A DNA stretch of 64,000 nucleotides from Bacillota bacterium (lineage in GTDB: Bacteria > Bacillota > Clostridia > Acetivibrionales > DTU013): assembly GCA_023426125.1 (NCBI GenBank), contig JAFABI010000058.1, forward strand, positions 1 through 64,000, in the 5' to 3' direction. Below the pieces are notes generated by a model that did no database searches, was not told the DNA's origin, and was given only the letters and a program-made list of their open reading frames with translations. Below are positions 25,378 to 34,195 of this stretch, one piece after another; within the stretch, counting starts at the first letter, position 1, and each line of letters begins with the position of its first letter. The translations under genes were made by a program, and so were the position numbers.

Positions 25378-26688
25378 TTACTTTGTCGTGTCGAACATCT
25401 TCTGACGATATTCATCAATCGATTCCAGAACTTCCTTTGCAGTCTTACCGCCCAGCATCAATTCCTGTATGCTTTGCCCTGCCGCCTGATCGCTCCAGTA
25501 TAGAATTGACGATGTCAGATCCTCTCCCGAACCGCCTTTGGCATTTGCTACAAAGGTTTGGCCGCCTTCTGTCGGCCTTGCCTCAACCTCTTTAAACGAA
25601 GGATTGGGCTGCAGAGCCGGGTTGTTATCATAGTAAAGCTTCAGGTTATCCGGCTTGGCAAGGAAATTTAAGAACTGCTTTACCTCAGACAGGTTTTTTG
25701 AATCTTTGTAGGCGACCCTCATAATTGCACTGGCACTGGGTGAATACATATTATTGCCCGCAAAGGGGATCGGATACATTTTCCAGGTATCTGCCTTGCT
25801 GTCGGGATATTTTTCAAACAGCTCCGTCTGCCATGATTCATAGGCGACAAATCCGGCACAGCTTCCGTTGGCTAATGCTTCATAAGCGGAATCCCAGGAG
25901 TTGGAAAGGTTGTTTTGCCCGAAATATCCCGCGTCATACGCTTTTTTCATATCCTCAAGATAGGAGACCAGGACAGGTAAATCAGCCAGCTTTACTTTAT
26001 TGCTGTTTAAATCCGCATAAAGGTCGCCATCATAGTTTTTACCCGCAAGGGGGCCGCATTGGCTGAAAATAGCCGCCCAATGCCACAGCTCCTTACCGGT
26101 TTCATATACGGGTGTAATCCCATTTTTAAGAAGTGTATTGCACACGGCAGCAAATTCCTCATACGTCGTTGGGACGGCTAGTCCGTATTTTGCATAAATC
26201 TCCGGGTTATACAGAATTGCGTACCCATCGACGCACCACGTCATAAACCCGACCGTCTTTCCGTCAATCTGCGTAATTTTTTTCGCGTAGTCGGCATAAC
26301 GGCTCACCCATTCCTCGCCGGACAGATCTGCAAAATACTTCTCCGGCTTGTAAGTCTGAGCGCCCACCCCCGAACCAACCATAAAAATGTCCGGCACTTC
26401 CCCGGTGCTCAGTTTGGTCTGCAGAACATTGGAATATTGATCGTCGGGGCTTATCTGGAAGTCAATCTTTATGCCCGTTTCCTCCTCAAATTTCTGATTC
26501 AGTTGGTCGTCTACCGTGCTGTTCCGGTTGACCCAGGTCCTGGATGCCGCGTAGGTCAATGTAACGTCCGATTTCACCGGAGCGCTTTCACTGCCCGTCG
26601 TTTTCACTTCCGTCGAAGCGCAGGCAATCAGGCTGCCGGCTGCCAGCAACCCGGCAATCAATAAACAAGCAATTTCTTTTACCTTCAT
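25378..26688 (-). CDS. Sugar ABC transporter substrate-binding lipoprotein
   Basis: 436 residues, family 1 extracellular binding protein. A signal peptide ends in the lipobox LIAC with the lipidated Cys at residue 23. The mature N-terminus is Ser/Thr/Glu-rich. Motifs include FEEETGIKIDFQ, VPDIFMVG, MTWCVDGYAILYN and NGSCAGFVAYESWQ. TGGAGG is upstream. It heads the transporter-GH36 operon and is divergent from the YesM/YesN system, which suggests alpha-galactosides as ligand (inference). Confidence 0.93.
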   Translation of the reverse strand: MKVKEIACLLIAGLLAAGSLIACASTEVKTTGSESAPVKSDVTLTYAASRTWVNRNSTVDDQLNQKFEEETGIKIDFQISPDDQYSNVLQTKLSTGEVPDIFMVGSGVGAQTYKPEKYFADLSGEEWVSRYADYAKKITQIDGKTVGFMTWCVDGYAILYNPEIYAKYGLAVPTTYEEFAAVCNTLLKNGITPVYETGKELWHWAAIFSQCGPLAGKNYDGDLYADLNSNKVKLADLPVLVSYLEDMKKAYDAGYFGQNNLSNSWDSAYEALANGSCAGFVAYESWQTELFEKYPDSKADTWKMYPIPFAGNNMYSPSASAIMRVAYKDSKNLSEVKQFLNFLAKPDNLKLYYDNNPALQPNPSFKEVEARPTEGGQTFVANAKGGSGEDLTSSILYWSDQAAGQSIQELMLGGKTAKEVLESIDEYRQKMFDTTK

Positions 26689-26734
26689 CGTACACCTCCA
26701 AATTCATTTTGTTTGTGCCGCACATCCTTTATTC

Positions 26735-26740
26735 ATTATA
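26735..26740 (-). promoter_or_regulatory. Probable -10 box of the alpha-galactoside operon
   Basis: TATAAT on the minus strand about 47 nt before the binding-protein start. The region 17 nt upstream is T-rich without a good -35 hexamer, which would fit activator-dependent expression. Confidence 0.4.
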
Positions 26741-26802
26741 GTCAATGCAAAACAAAAACAAAATGCATATTCCGCCCGTATTTCGGTGGATAATACTGAA
26801 CA

Positions 26803-26831
26803 TTGCAAACCCAAAAATTAAATGCTATACT
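26803..26831 (+). promoter_or_regulatory. Sigma-A type promoter of the YesM/YesN genes
   Basis: TTGCAA (26803-26808), a 17-nt spacer and TATACT (26826-26831), 40 nt before the kinase start. Confidence 0.65.
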
Positions 26832-26870
26832 TTTTATTGACATAATTCGCGTAAAAAGGTGGGATCCCTT

Positions 26871-28685
26871 TTGAAACAATTCCAGTCTATCCGTTTTCAG
26901 CTATTTGTATGCTATGCGGGCATCATTACGATTACAATCATCGGCCTTGCCGCATTTTTTTATTTTTATACTGCGGATATCCTGGAGGAAAAAGCATCCC
27001 AATCCCTGCAGGCTTTGGCATCCAATATCATTATTTCCCTTGATTCCGAATTCCGGCAGATGGACGAGGAAGCAAACCGTGTCATTTCCTCGGCTCCAAT
27101 AAAAAGCATCTTTTATAACCCTGATTTTTCCAGTAACAACGACACCAAAAACCGTTCCACTCTTTTTAACCTCCTTTTCACTGTAACCGGTTCCACCATG
27201 AACTACCAGATCAACCTTTTTGGGAATAACGGGCGTCTGGTGCAATACGGAAGGACCTTCGACATTGTCCGGCAGGATGCGGAAAAGATATTCCCTGCAA
27301 AATGGTTCGAGCAGTGCCTTAAGCTTGAAGGTACCCGTCATATCTCTTCCATCCATTTGAACCATGCAGGCTATGAGGTCATCTCCGTTTCACGGGCCTT
27401 TAATGAGTACTTTGGCGCGTCCTATGACAGCATTGTCGAGGTGCAGCAATATTACCGCGTTTTTAAGAATATGATCCTGAGCGCATTAAACGAAGCAGAC
27501 TCAGTAAAGCCTTATGTATATAACAACTACGGCGATTTGATTTATCCGGTGGCTTCCGGGGATGGCAAAGCCCGGTACAATTATTTTACCATGCTTGATA
27601 ATACTGACGCGCTCACAGGAACCTTGCCCATTTTGCATGGCAACGCCAGGGAAATCGCAGCTTTCTCAAAATCCAAAACAAACGGATGGGTTGTCGTCGT
27701 CTGCGAATCAGAACAAAAGCTCCTTCAATCGGTCATCGTATTCCGCAACAGCATACTCGCCATCGGCGTCGTTGTCGTACTGATCACGCTGGTCATCACC
27801 TTTGTGATTGCACGCCAGCTTACAATCCCCATAAAAAAAATCCGGGATTCCATTACGCGGCTCAACCTGAAGGCCCTGCACAAGGAAAGCGTTCTTGGAG
27901 AGACGCCGTCCTCCAATGAACTGGAGCTGTTATACGAATCCTATTCGGAAATGGTCAGCCGCCTGCAGGCCTCCCTTGACGATATTGTGTCCATCCGTTC
28001 CCACGAGATCCAGGCAAGGATGCTGGCTCTCCAGTCGCAGATGAACCCGCATTTTATCTACAACACCATTACCATCATCAGTATCCTGGCCGACAACAAC
28101 CATCAGCCGGAAATCGTCCGGATGTGCGAAAGCCTTTCCGGGATGCTCCGCTACATTGTCAAGGATAGCCCCCAGCCGGTAACCGTCGCAGTGGAACTGG
28201 AATACATGGACCGTTACCTGACATTAATGAAATACCGTTACCCCGAACAGTTCGAGGTGTCTGTCGAAATCCCGGAGCCTCTTCTCAATGTTCCTATACC
28301 CAAGCTGGTTATCCAGCCGATTATAGAAAACTGCTTTAAATACGCTTTTGACATATATCCTCCCTGGAGCATCCGAATCCTGGGTGAGATTTCAGAAGAC
28401 AAATGGCAAATTACCATATCGGATAATGGCAAGGGATTTGACGAAGGCGTTCTGGAATGGATTCAAAGCAGGCTGAGGGAAGAGTCCTTTCAATTTCCGC
28501 AGGAAGCCGGGGAAAAAACAGGCTTGTTGAATATATTTTTCCGGTTGAAAATACTTTACCGGAAAGATGCGGTTTTTAAAATTATCAATAACCCGTCGGG
28601 AGGATCCACGATAGCCATTGGCGGCTTGGTACAAGTTGAAATAGCACCTGAAAAACAGAATCATTGTTCCGGAGGCATGGATTAA
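26871..28685 (+). CDS. Sensor histidine kinase, YesM type
   Basis: About 604 residues from a TTG at 26871, which has AAGGTGGGA 7-8 nt upstream; an in-frame GTG at 26859 lies inside that ribosome site. A first membrane helix (residues about 10-35) is followed by an extracellular sensor region, a second helix near 285-310, HAMP, the phospho-acceptor block MNPHFIYNT (His near 395) and a HATPase_c domain with DNGKGFDEG. Kinases of this type sense sugar availability together with an AraC-type regulator. The stop overlaps the next start by one base (TAATG). Confidence 0.94.
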   Translation: MKQFQSIRFQLFVCYAGIITITIIGLAAFFYFYTADILEEKASQSLQALASNIIISLDSEFRQMDEEANRVISSAPIKSIFYNPDFSSNNDTKNRSTLFNLLFTVTGSTMNYQINLFGNNGRLVQYGRTFDIVRQDAEKIFPAKWFEQCLKLEGTRHISSIHLNHAGYEVISVSRAFNEYFGASYDSIVEVQQYYRVFKNMILSALNEADSVKPYVYNNYGDLIYPVASGDGKARYNYFTMLDNTDALTGTLPILHGNAREIAAFSKSKTNGWVVVVCESEQKLLQSVIVFRNSILAIGVVVVLITLVITFVIARQLTIPIKKIRDSITRLNLKALHKESVLGETPSSNELELLYESYSEMVSRLQASLDDIVSIRSHEIQARMLALQSQMNPHFIYNTITIISILADNNHQPEIVRMCESLSGMLRYIVKDSPQPVTVAVELEYMDRYLTLMKYRYPEQFEVSVEIPEPLLNVPIPKLVIQPIIENCFKYAFDIYPPWSIRILGEISEDKWQITISDNGKGFDEGVLEWIQSRLREESFQFPQEAGEKTGLLNIFFRLKILYRKDAVFKIINNPSGGSTIAIGGLVQVEIAPEKQNHCSGGMD

Positions 28686-30220
28686 TGTTTAAAAATGAAG
28701 TATGCCGCGTAATGGTTGTCGAAGATGAAATGATTATCTTAGACCACCTTATTTCTAAAATCAGGGCTCTGCCATTCCCCTTTGAAGTGTCCATGTCCGC
28801 ATACAATGGGAAAGACGCCCTGGCGCTGATAGAGGAATCGCCCCCCGATATACTGTTTACCGATGTAAAGATGCCTGTAATGTCCGGTATTCAGCTCATA
28901 GAAGAGGTTCATAACCGTTATCCCCAAATACTGTCGGTCATTATAAGCGGCTATGAGGAGTTTGAATATGCCCGTCAGGCAATACGTTTCGGCGTAGTCG
29001 ATTACCTCTTGAAGCCTGTCAATGAAGAAAAGCTTTATGATGTAGCCCGGAGGCTCTATTCCGTCATGCAGGAAAGGAAGCGGAATGAAGCCCTGCAAGC
29101 CATAAGCAAAGCCCTGTCCGGTCAGCTTCCGGAGGATGAGGCTGCGGCAGACGGGCGTTTATCCGTTTGTCTGGTCAAATTCGGCAACCTGTGCGCCCCT
29201 CAATACGAGGAATTATGCAGGGAAGCCGTTCACCGGTTCAGGAATGGACTGCAGCTGGAGGAATGGCTGCGGAATTATTACCATGTTTCAAGCGGCTGGT
29301 GGCTGATCGACGGAAAAGATCCCGGCTACCGCATACTTATCGTTCCGGAACCTCATATTTTACCTCCAAAGGAGATGTTCCTGAACCTTATTTCCTGTCA
29401 CTCCAAAGATAAGCAAGACGCGCTTGCGGTCAACCTTTGCGAGTTTCCCTCCCCCGTCACTCCGGTTCAGCTGCGTACTGCTGTTCAAGCCTTATATGAC
29501 ACAATCCAACAAAGGCTGGTCCCCTGTATCTCCGGTTACCATATTGCAGATACCGGTTCTCTATGGCAGGACCCAATACCGGATTTTTCCGAAGGTCTCA
29601 GAGGATACCTGAAACCCGGCCAGTATTCCCATTTAAAGGAATATCTCCTGCAGTTGCTTGCGGCGTGGAAAACCGGCAAAACACCTCAGATACGTCTGCT
29701 GAAATATGTCGATGCCTTATCTGACTTTTTTACGCGGCATAACGCCGGCTCTTTCAGCGCAGGCCAGCTTCCTGCCCATTTTCAGGCGCTTTTGACGGAA
29801 TGCCGTTCTGCGGATGAGCTGTACCGGCGGTTGTTCATGCTGTTGGAGGAGCATGTTCTGACACCTCTGCTGGAAGGTCAAAGCAGTGCGGAGGTTTACC
29901 AAAAGATAAGGAAATATATCGAGCTTAACTACCCGTCTGCCATTACGATGGAATCCCTGTCGGAAATATTCCATTTAAGCCCTTCCTATTTGTCCCGTGT
30001 TTTTAAAAAATACGGCAAAAAGTCCCCGATAAAATACCTGATCGAAATACGTATGCATAAAGCAGGAAAAATCATTGACACCTATACCGACATGGACCTA
30101 AAAACAGTCGCCGAACTGGTCGGCTATACAGACCAGCATTATTTCAGCCGGTACTTCCGGCAGTTTTATAAAATGTCCCCGACAGAATATAAATTAAAAG
30201 CAACATGCCTCTCCAACTAG
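28685..30220 (+). CDS. AraC-type response regulator, YesN type
   Basis: 511 residues from the ATG at 28685, with GGAGG 9 nt upstream. The receiver domain has VVEDE near the N-terminus and the phosphorylated Asp in LFTDVKMPV (about residue 58). A poorly conserved middle region follows. The C-terminal 100 residues carry two helix-turn-helices (LSEIFHLSPSYLSRVFKKY, VAELVGYTDQHYFSRYFR). It most likely activates the divergent transporter-GH36 operon. Confidence 0.94.
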   Translation: MFKNEVCRVMVVEDEMIILDHLISKIRALPFPFEVSMSAYNGKDALALIEESPPDILFTDVKMPVMSGIQLIEEVHNRYPQILSVIISGYEEFEYARQAIRFGVVDYLLKPVNEEKLYDVARRLYSVMQERKRNEALQAISKALSGQLPEDEAAADGRLSVCLVKFGNLCAPQYEELCREAVHRFRNGLQLEEWLRNYYHVSSGWWLIDGKDPGYRILIVPEPHILPPKEMFLNLISCHSKDKQDALAVNLCEFPSPVTPVQLRTAVQALYDTIQQRLVPCISGYHIADTGSLWQDPIPDFSEGLRGYLKPGQYSHLKEYLLQLLAAWKTGKTPQIRLLKYVDALSDFFTRHNAGSFSAGQLPAHFQALLTECRSADELYRRLFMLLEEHVLTPLLEGQSSAEVYQKIRKYIELNYPSAITMESLSEIFHLSPSYLSRVFKKYGKKSPIKYLIEIRMHKAGKIIDTYTDMDLKTVAELVGYTDQHYFSRYFRQFYKMSPTEYKLKATCLSN

Positions 30221-30223
30221 CGG

Positions 30224-30270
30224 AAGGCCTCCATGCGGTTGCTTGCTTCGTACCCGAATGGAGGCCTCCG
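30224..30270. terminator. Hairpin between convergent yesN-type and oppF-type genes
   Basis: GGAAGGCCTCCAT pairs with ATGGAGGCCTCC over a 22-nt loop, between two convergent stops. There is no long T-run, so termination efficiency is uncertain. Confidence 0.5.
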
Positions 30271-30271
30271 T

Positions 30272-31234
30272 CTATAGATTGTTGATTTCCTTGCAATAGT
30301 GACAGGCTACGAAATGATCCGGTTTCACCTCATCAAATGAAGGGGTCTGCTCAAAACACTTGTCTTTTGCGTATTCGCAGCGGACGGCAAAACGGCAGCC
30401 CGGCTTGGGGTTGACCGGAGAAGATATCTCGCCTTTAAGGAGCTTACGCTCCTTTTTTCCCCCGACCTTGGGAATGGGCACTGCCGCGAGCAGCGCCTTT
30501 GTATACGGATGCAGCCGCTCCAGAAACATTTCCTGGGAACTTGCCATTTCAACCATATTGCCCATATACATCACAAGGATGAAGTCCGATACATGCTTTA
30601 CAACCGCCAGATTATGGGTAATGAACAGGTAGGTCAGCCCCCGCTCCTCCTGCAGGTCCTGCATAAGGTTCAATATCTGCGCCTGTATGGAAACATCCAG
30701 TGCGGAAACCGGCTCATCGCATACGATGAATTTGGGATTCAGAGAAAGCGCCCGGGCTACGCCGATACGCTGCCTGCGGCCCCCGTCCAGCTCATGGGGA
30801 TAGGAGCCGGCATACCTTTTCGCCAGGCCTACGGTTTCCATAAGCCGGCTGACCTCCTGATTCAGCCGGGCTCTATTTTCATATTTATGATAAATTTTCA
30901 GCGGCTCCGCAATAATTTCGCTGACAGACATGCGCGGATCCAGCGAAGAGAAAGGATCCTGGAAAATCATCTGCATATCCTGACGTATGGCCTTTAGCTG
31001 TTTGGCATTCTGGATGTTGATGTCTCTTCCTTCAAAGAAAATCCGGCCGTCGGTGCGTTCCAGCAAGTGGATGGCTGTCCTTCCCAGCGTTGATTTGCCG
31101 CACCCCGACTCGCCGACGACACCGAGGGTCTTTCCCTGTTCAACTTTGAAGGATACATCGTCAACCGCATGAAGATAGCCTTTCGGTGTTTTGAAGTATT
31201 TTTTTAGATTTTTTACCTCGATTAGTGTACTCAT
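30272..31234 (-). CDS. Oligopeptide/dipeptide ABC transporter ATP-binding protein (OppF type)
   Basis: 320 residues. Walker A GESGCGKST near residue 40, Walker B FIVCDEPVSALD, and the C-terminal oligopeptide extension with four cysteines (CRFAVRCEYAKDKC...C). The ABC signature reads LDGGRRQRIGVARAL where most relatives have SGGQ; I believe this variant recurs in OppF-like proteins. Last gene of a five-gene transporter operon. Confidence 0.94.
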   Translation of the reverse strand: MSTLIEVKNLKKYFKTPKGYLHAVDDVSFKVEQGKTLGVVGESGCGKSTLGRTAIHLLERTDGRIFFEGRDINIQNAKQLKAIRQDMQMIFQDPFSSLDPRMSVSEIIAEPLKIYHKYENRARLNQEVSRLMETVGLAKRYAGSYPHELDGGRRQRIGVARALSLNPKFIVCDEPVSALDVSIQAQILNLMQDLQEERGLTYLFITHNLAVVKHVSDFILVMYMGNMVEMASSQEMFLERLHPYTKALLAAVPIPKVGGKKERKLLKGEISSPVNPKPGCRFAVRCEYAKDKCFEQTPSFDEVKPDHFVACHYCKEINNL

Positions 31235-31244
31235 AACCCCTCCG

Positions 31245-32219
31245 TCAATTTCCGCATTTTAGGCATTTAACCAGATGGCCGGGCTCTATCTCGACAGCCG
31301 GAATTTTCCCGCGACGGCACACATCGGTGGCCTTCGGGCACCTTGGGGCAAAGTAGCAGCCATCCGGCAAATTGCTCGGGTCTGACATCATACCCTGGAT
31401 AGGCTTGAGCCGATGGACACTTTCGTCGAAATTCGGAATTGACTGAAACAGTCCGATGGTATAGGGATGCTTCGTATTGTTGTAAATATGCTCCAGCGTC
31501 CCGTATTCAACAATTTCACCGGCGTACATGATGGCAGCCTTCTGGCACACCTCGGTGACAACGCCAAGGTCATGGGTGATGAGCAAAAGGGAGGTGTCCA
31601 TTTCTTTTTGGAGCTTTTGTATCAGGTTGAGCACTTGTGCCTGAATGGTTACATCCAATGCCGTAGTCGGTTCGTCTGCAATCAGCAAAGCAGGGTGGCA
31701 GGCTAGCGCAATGGCGATAACGATACGCTGTTTCATGCCGCCGGAAAACTGATGGGGATAATCCGCAAACCGCTCGGCGGAAATACCTACCTTCTCCATA
31801 ATCTCCATAGCCTTCACGCTGGCCTGGGCTTTGGAGATTTTTTCATGAAGACGGATGCCTTCGGCAATTTGCTCTCCCACGCCGAAGACCGGATTCAGTG
31901 CGGTCATGGGATCCTGAAAAATCATTGATATCTTGTTGCCGCGGATCTTTTTCATCGCCTGATTATTCAGCCTGTTCAAATTATCTCCGTCAAACAGGAT
32001 ATTTCCTGAGATGATTTTTCCGGGCGGATTCGGTATGATCTGCATAATGCTGTAGGCGGTTGTGGTTTTCCCGGCACCGGTTTCACCGACAAGGCCAAGG
32101 GCTTCACCCTTCCCGATCTTCAATGAGATGCCGTTTACAGCTCTTACGACAGTTTTACCGGTAATATAATGTACTACCAGATTCTCTATATCCAGCAAAG
32201 GCTTGTTGTTTTCCTGCAT
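31245..32219 (-). CDS. Oligopeptide/dipeptide ABC transporter ATP-binding protein (OppD type)
   Basis: 324 residues. Walker A GETGAGKTT, signature FSGGMKQRIVIAIAL, Walker B LLIADEPTTALD, and the cysteine-containing C-terminus (CYFAPRCPKATDVC) of peptide and nickel transporter ATPases. GGAGG lies before the ATG. It pairs with the OppF-type ATPase downstream. Confidence 0.95.
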   Translation of the reverse strand: MQENNKPLLDIENLVVHYITGKTVVRAVNGISLKIGKGEALGLVGETGAGKTTTAYSIMQIIPNPPGKIISGNILFDGDNLNRLNNQAMKKIRGNKISMIFQDPMTALNPVFGVGEQIAEGIRLHEKISKAQASVKAMEIMEKVGISAERFADYPHQFSGGMKQRIVIAIALACHPALLIADEPTTALDVTIQAQVLNLIQKLQKEMDTSLLLITHDLGVVTEVCQKAAIMYAGEIVEYGTLEHIYNNTKHPYTIGLFQSIPNFDESVHRLKPIQGMMSDPSNLPDGCYFAPRCPKATDVCRRGKIPAVEIEPGHLVKCLKCGN

Positions 32220-32233
32220 ATATTGGCACCTCC

Positions 32234-33136
32234 CTATTTTTTAAGTCTTGGATCCATTGCGTCACGCAATCCGTCACCGAGGATATTGAAGGAAAATACG
32301 GTAATCATGATCATCAACCCCGGGAATGTAACTACATGCCAGTATTGCCGGATCAGCGCGCGGCCGGAGGACAGCATGGAACCCCATTCGGGAGTGGGCG
32401 GCATGATGCCCAGACCAATGAAGCTCAGACCTGCGGCGGCAGTTATTGCGGCGCCGATGCTCATTGTCGCCTGGACAATGATGGGCGCCAGACAATTGGG
32501 AAGGATATGCCGGAAAATAATATAAATATTGCCTGCTCCGACGGATCTGGCTGCTTCAATAAACTCCTGCCCCTTTATGGACATGATGGAAGCCCGTACC
32601 AGACGGGCATAATTCGGTATCGTACCGATACCGACTGCAATCATGACATTGCTAAGGCCTGAGCCCAGCATGGCCGCAATGGATATGGCCAGCATCATGC
32701 TGGGGATTGCCTGGATAATGTCGATGAACCGCATGAATGCATTATCGATCACATTGCCGTAATACCCGGCGATACATCCGATCATTGTACCTGCAAGGCA
32801 TGAAAACGTAACGGAAACGGCGGCAACCAGAATGGACGGCCTTGCCCCATAGATGATGCGGCTCAGGATATCCCTGCCGTATTCGTCGGTGCCTAAAGGG
32901 AACCCCGGGCCGGGAAGGAGGAGTTTTCTTTTCAGGTCCTGGTCATCCGGGCCATAGGGTGCAATCAGTTCTGCGAAGACGGCACAAAGGATAAGGATCA
33001 AAATGATAAACAAGCAGATAATCGCCGGCTTGTTCTTTAAAAAGCGCTCCCGTACATCCTTGAACTGGCTTTTCTTTTTGCCGAATTTTTCGTTTGTGTC
33101 TACCGCGCCATCAACAATTATATTAAGCTTGTTCAC
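32234..33136 (-). CDS. Oligopeptide/dipeptide ABC transporter permease (OppC/DppC type)
   Basis: 300 residues from a GTG at 33136 with GGGGGG 8 nt upstream. This start overlaps the end of the OppB-type gene by 14 bases; upstream extension would run far into that gene. An N-terminal cytoplasmic segment is followed by the OppC_N helix, about five more helices and the EAA loop EAARSVGAGNIYIIFRHILP. The family motif PFGTDEYGRDILSR appears here as PLGTDEYGRDILSR. Confidence 0.94.
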   Translation of the reverse strand: MNKLNIIVDGAVDTNEKFGKKKSQFKDVRERFLKNKPAIICLFIILILILCAVFAELIAPYGPDDQDLKRKLLLPGPGFPLGTDEYGRDILSRIIYGARPSILVAAVSVTFSCLAGTMIGCIAGYYGNVIDNAFMRFIDIIQAIPSMMLAISIAAMLGSGLSNVMIAVGIGTIPNYARLVRASIMSIKGQEFIEAARSVGAGNIYIIFRHILPNCLAPIIVQATMSIGAAITAAAGLSFIGLGIMPPTPEWGSMLSSGRALIRQYWHVVTFPGLMIMITVFSFNILGDGLRDAMDPRLKK

Positions 33137-34109
33137 CTGTTGTCCCCCCTTTAACGATAATCTCCTTTTTTCCCTTTGGCCGCAGATATTGGGAGCGAAT
33201 CCTGGGATCGGCATAGGAATATAAAATATCGACGACCAAGTTGACCACCGACATGGCAAGGGCAACCAGAAGTACGCCGCCCTGGACCACCGGGAAATTT
33301 CTTTGTTTAATCGCATCCACCATCAGCTTTCCAAGGCCCGGAACGGAAAACACCGTTTCGGCCAGGACAGCGCCTCCCAAAAGGCGGCTGACAGTGAGGC
33401 CGACAGCAGTAATCACAGGTATAAGCGCATTTTTCAGCGCGTGCTTGAAAACGATGGCAGACTCGCCAAGCCCCTTTGAGCGGGCTGTTCTGATATAGTC
33501 CTGGCGTATGACCTCCAGCATGCTGGAGCGAGTCATACGGGTCAGCTGCGCTATGCCGACACAAGAAAGCGTGATTGTGGGAAGGATCCAGCTGGCGATG
33601 GTACTGAAGCCGGAAGGCGGCACCCATCGCAGATTTACTGCAAATACGATGATAAGCATCATCCCCAGCCAGAAGTTCGGCATGGAAACGCCCACCAGCG
33701 CAAGCGCGGTAGTGATTTTATCAATAATCGAATATTGCCTGGTTGCCGAAATGATCCCGAATATTATGCCAAGAATGGCGGCCAAAAGAGAAGAAAGAAC
33801 CGCGAGTTTTAACGTGGTAGGGAAATAGTTCATTAATTCTTTCGTTACCGAAAGCCTGGTTGAGTAAGATATGCCCAAATCTCCCCTGGTAACCAGGTTT
33901 TTAATATAGTTGCCGTATTGCATGAAAAACGGATCGTTAAGATGCAGCTCTTCACGCAGGAGTTCTCTTTGCTCTACCGTGGCGGAATCCCCCAGGATCA
34001 TATCCGCGACGTCTCCGGGGGTAAAGTAAAGCATAGTAAAAATAATAAATGTTACACCTAACAGGACCGGTATCATTATGAGCAGGCGCCGGACTACAAA
34101 TTTTATCAT
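33123..34109 (-). CDS. Oligopeptide/dipeptide ABC transporter permease (OppB/DppB type)
   Basis: 328 residues, six membrane helices. The N-terminus VVRRLLIMIPVLLGVTFIIF, GDLGISYSTRLSV and the EAA-loop region TARSKGLGESAIVFKHALKN are typical. It follows the binding protein and forms the transmembrane pair with the OppC-type protein. Confidence 0.95.
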   Translation of the reverse strand: MIKFVVRRLLIMIPVLLGVTFIIFTMLYFTPGDVADMILGDSATVEQRELLREELHLNDPFFMQYGNYIKNLVTRGDLGISYSTRLSVTKELMNYFPTTLKLAVLSSLLAAILGIIFGIISATRQYSIIDKITTALALVGVSMPNFWLGMMLIIVFAVNLRWVPPSGFSTIASWILPTITLSCVGIAQLTRMTRSSMLEVIRQDYIRTARSKGLGESAIVFKHALKNALIPVITAVGLTVSRLLGGAVLAETVFSVPGLGKLMVDAIKQRNFPVVQGGVLLVALAMSVVNLVVDILYSYADPRIRSQYLRPKGKKEIIVKGGTTGEQA

Positions 34110-34195
34110 GTTTATCCTCCCATTTGGAACTGCTTGGTTTTACGGCGATCTCCCTCCGGCTGGAAAGAACCGGCGGGAGATTGCGTTGGAATAGA

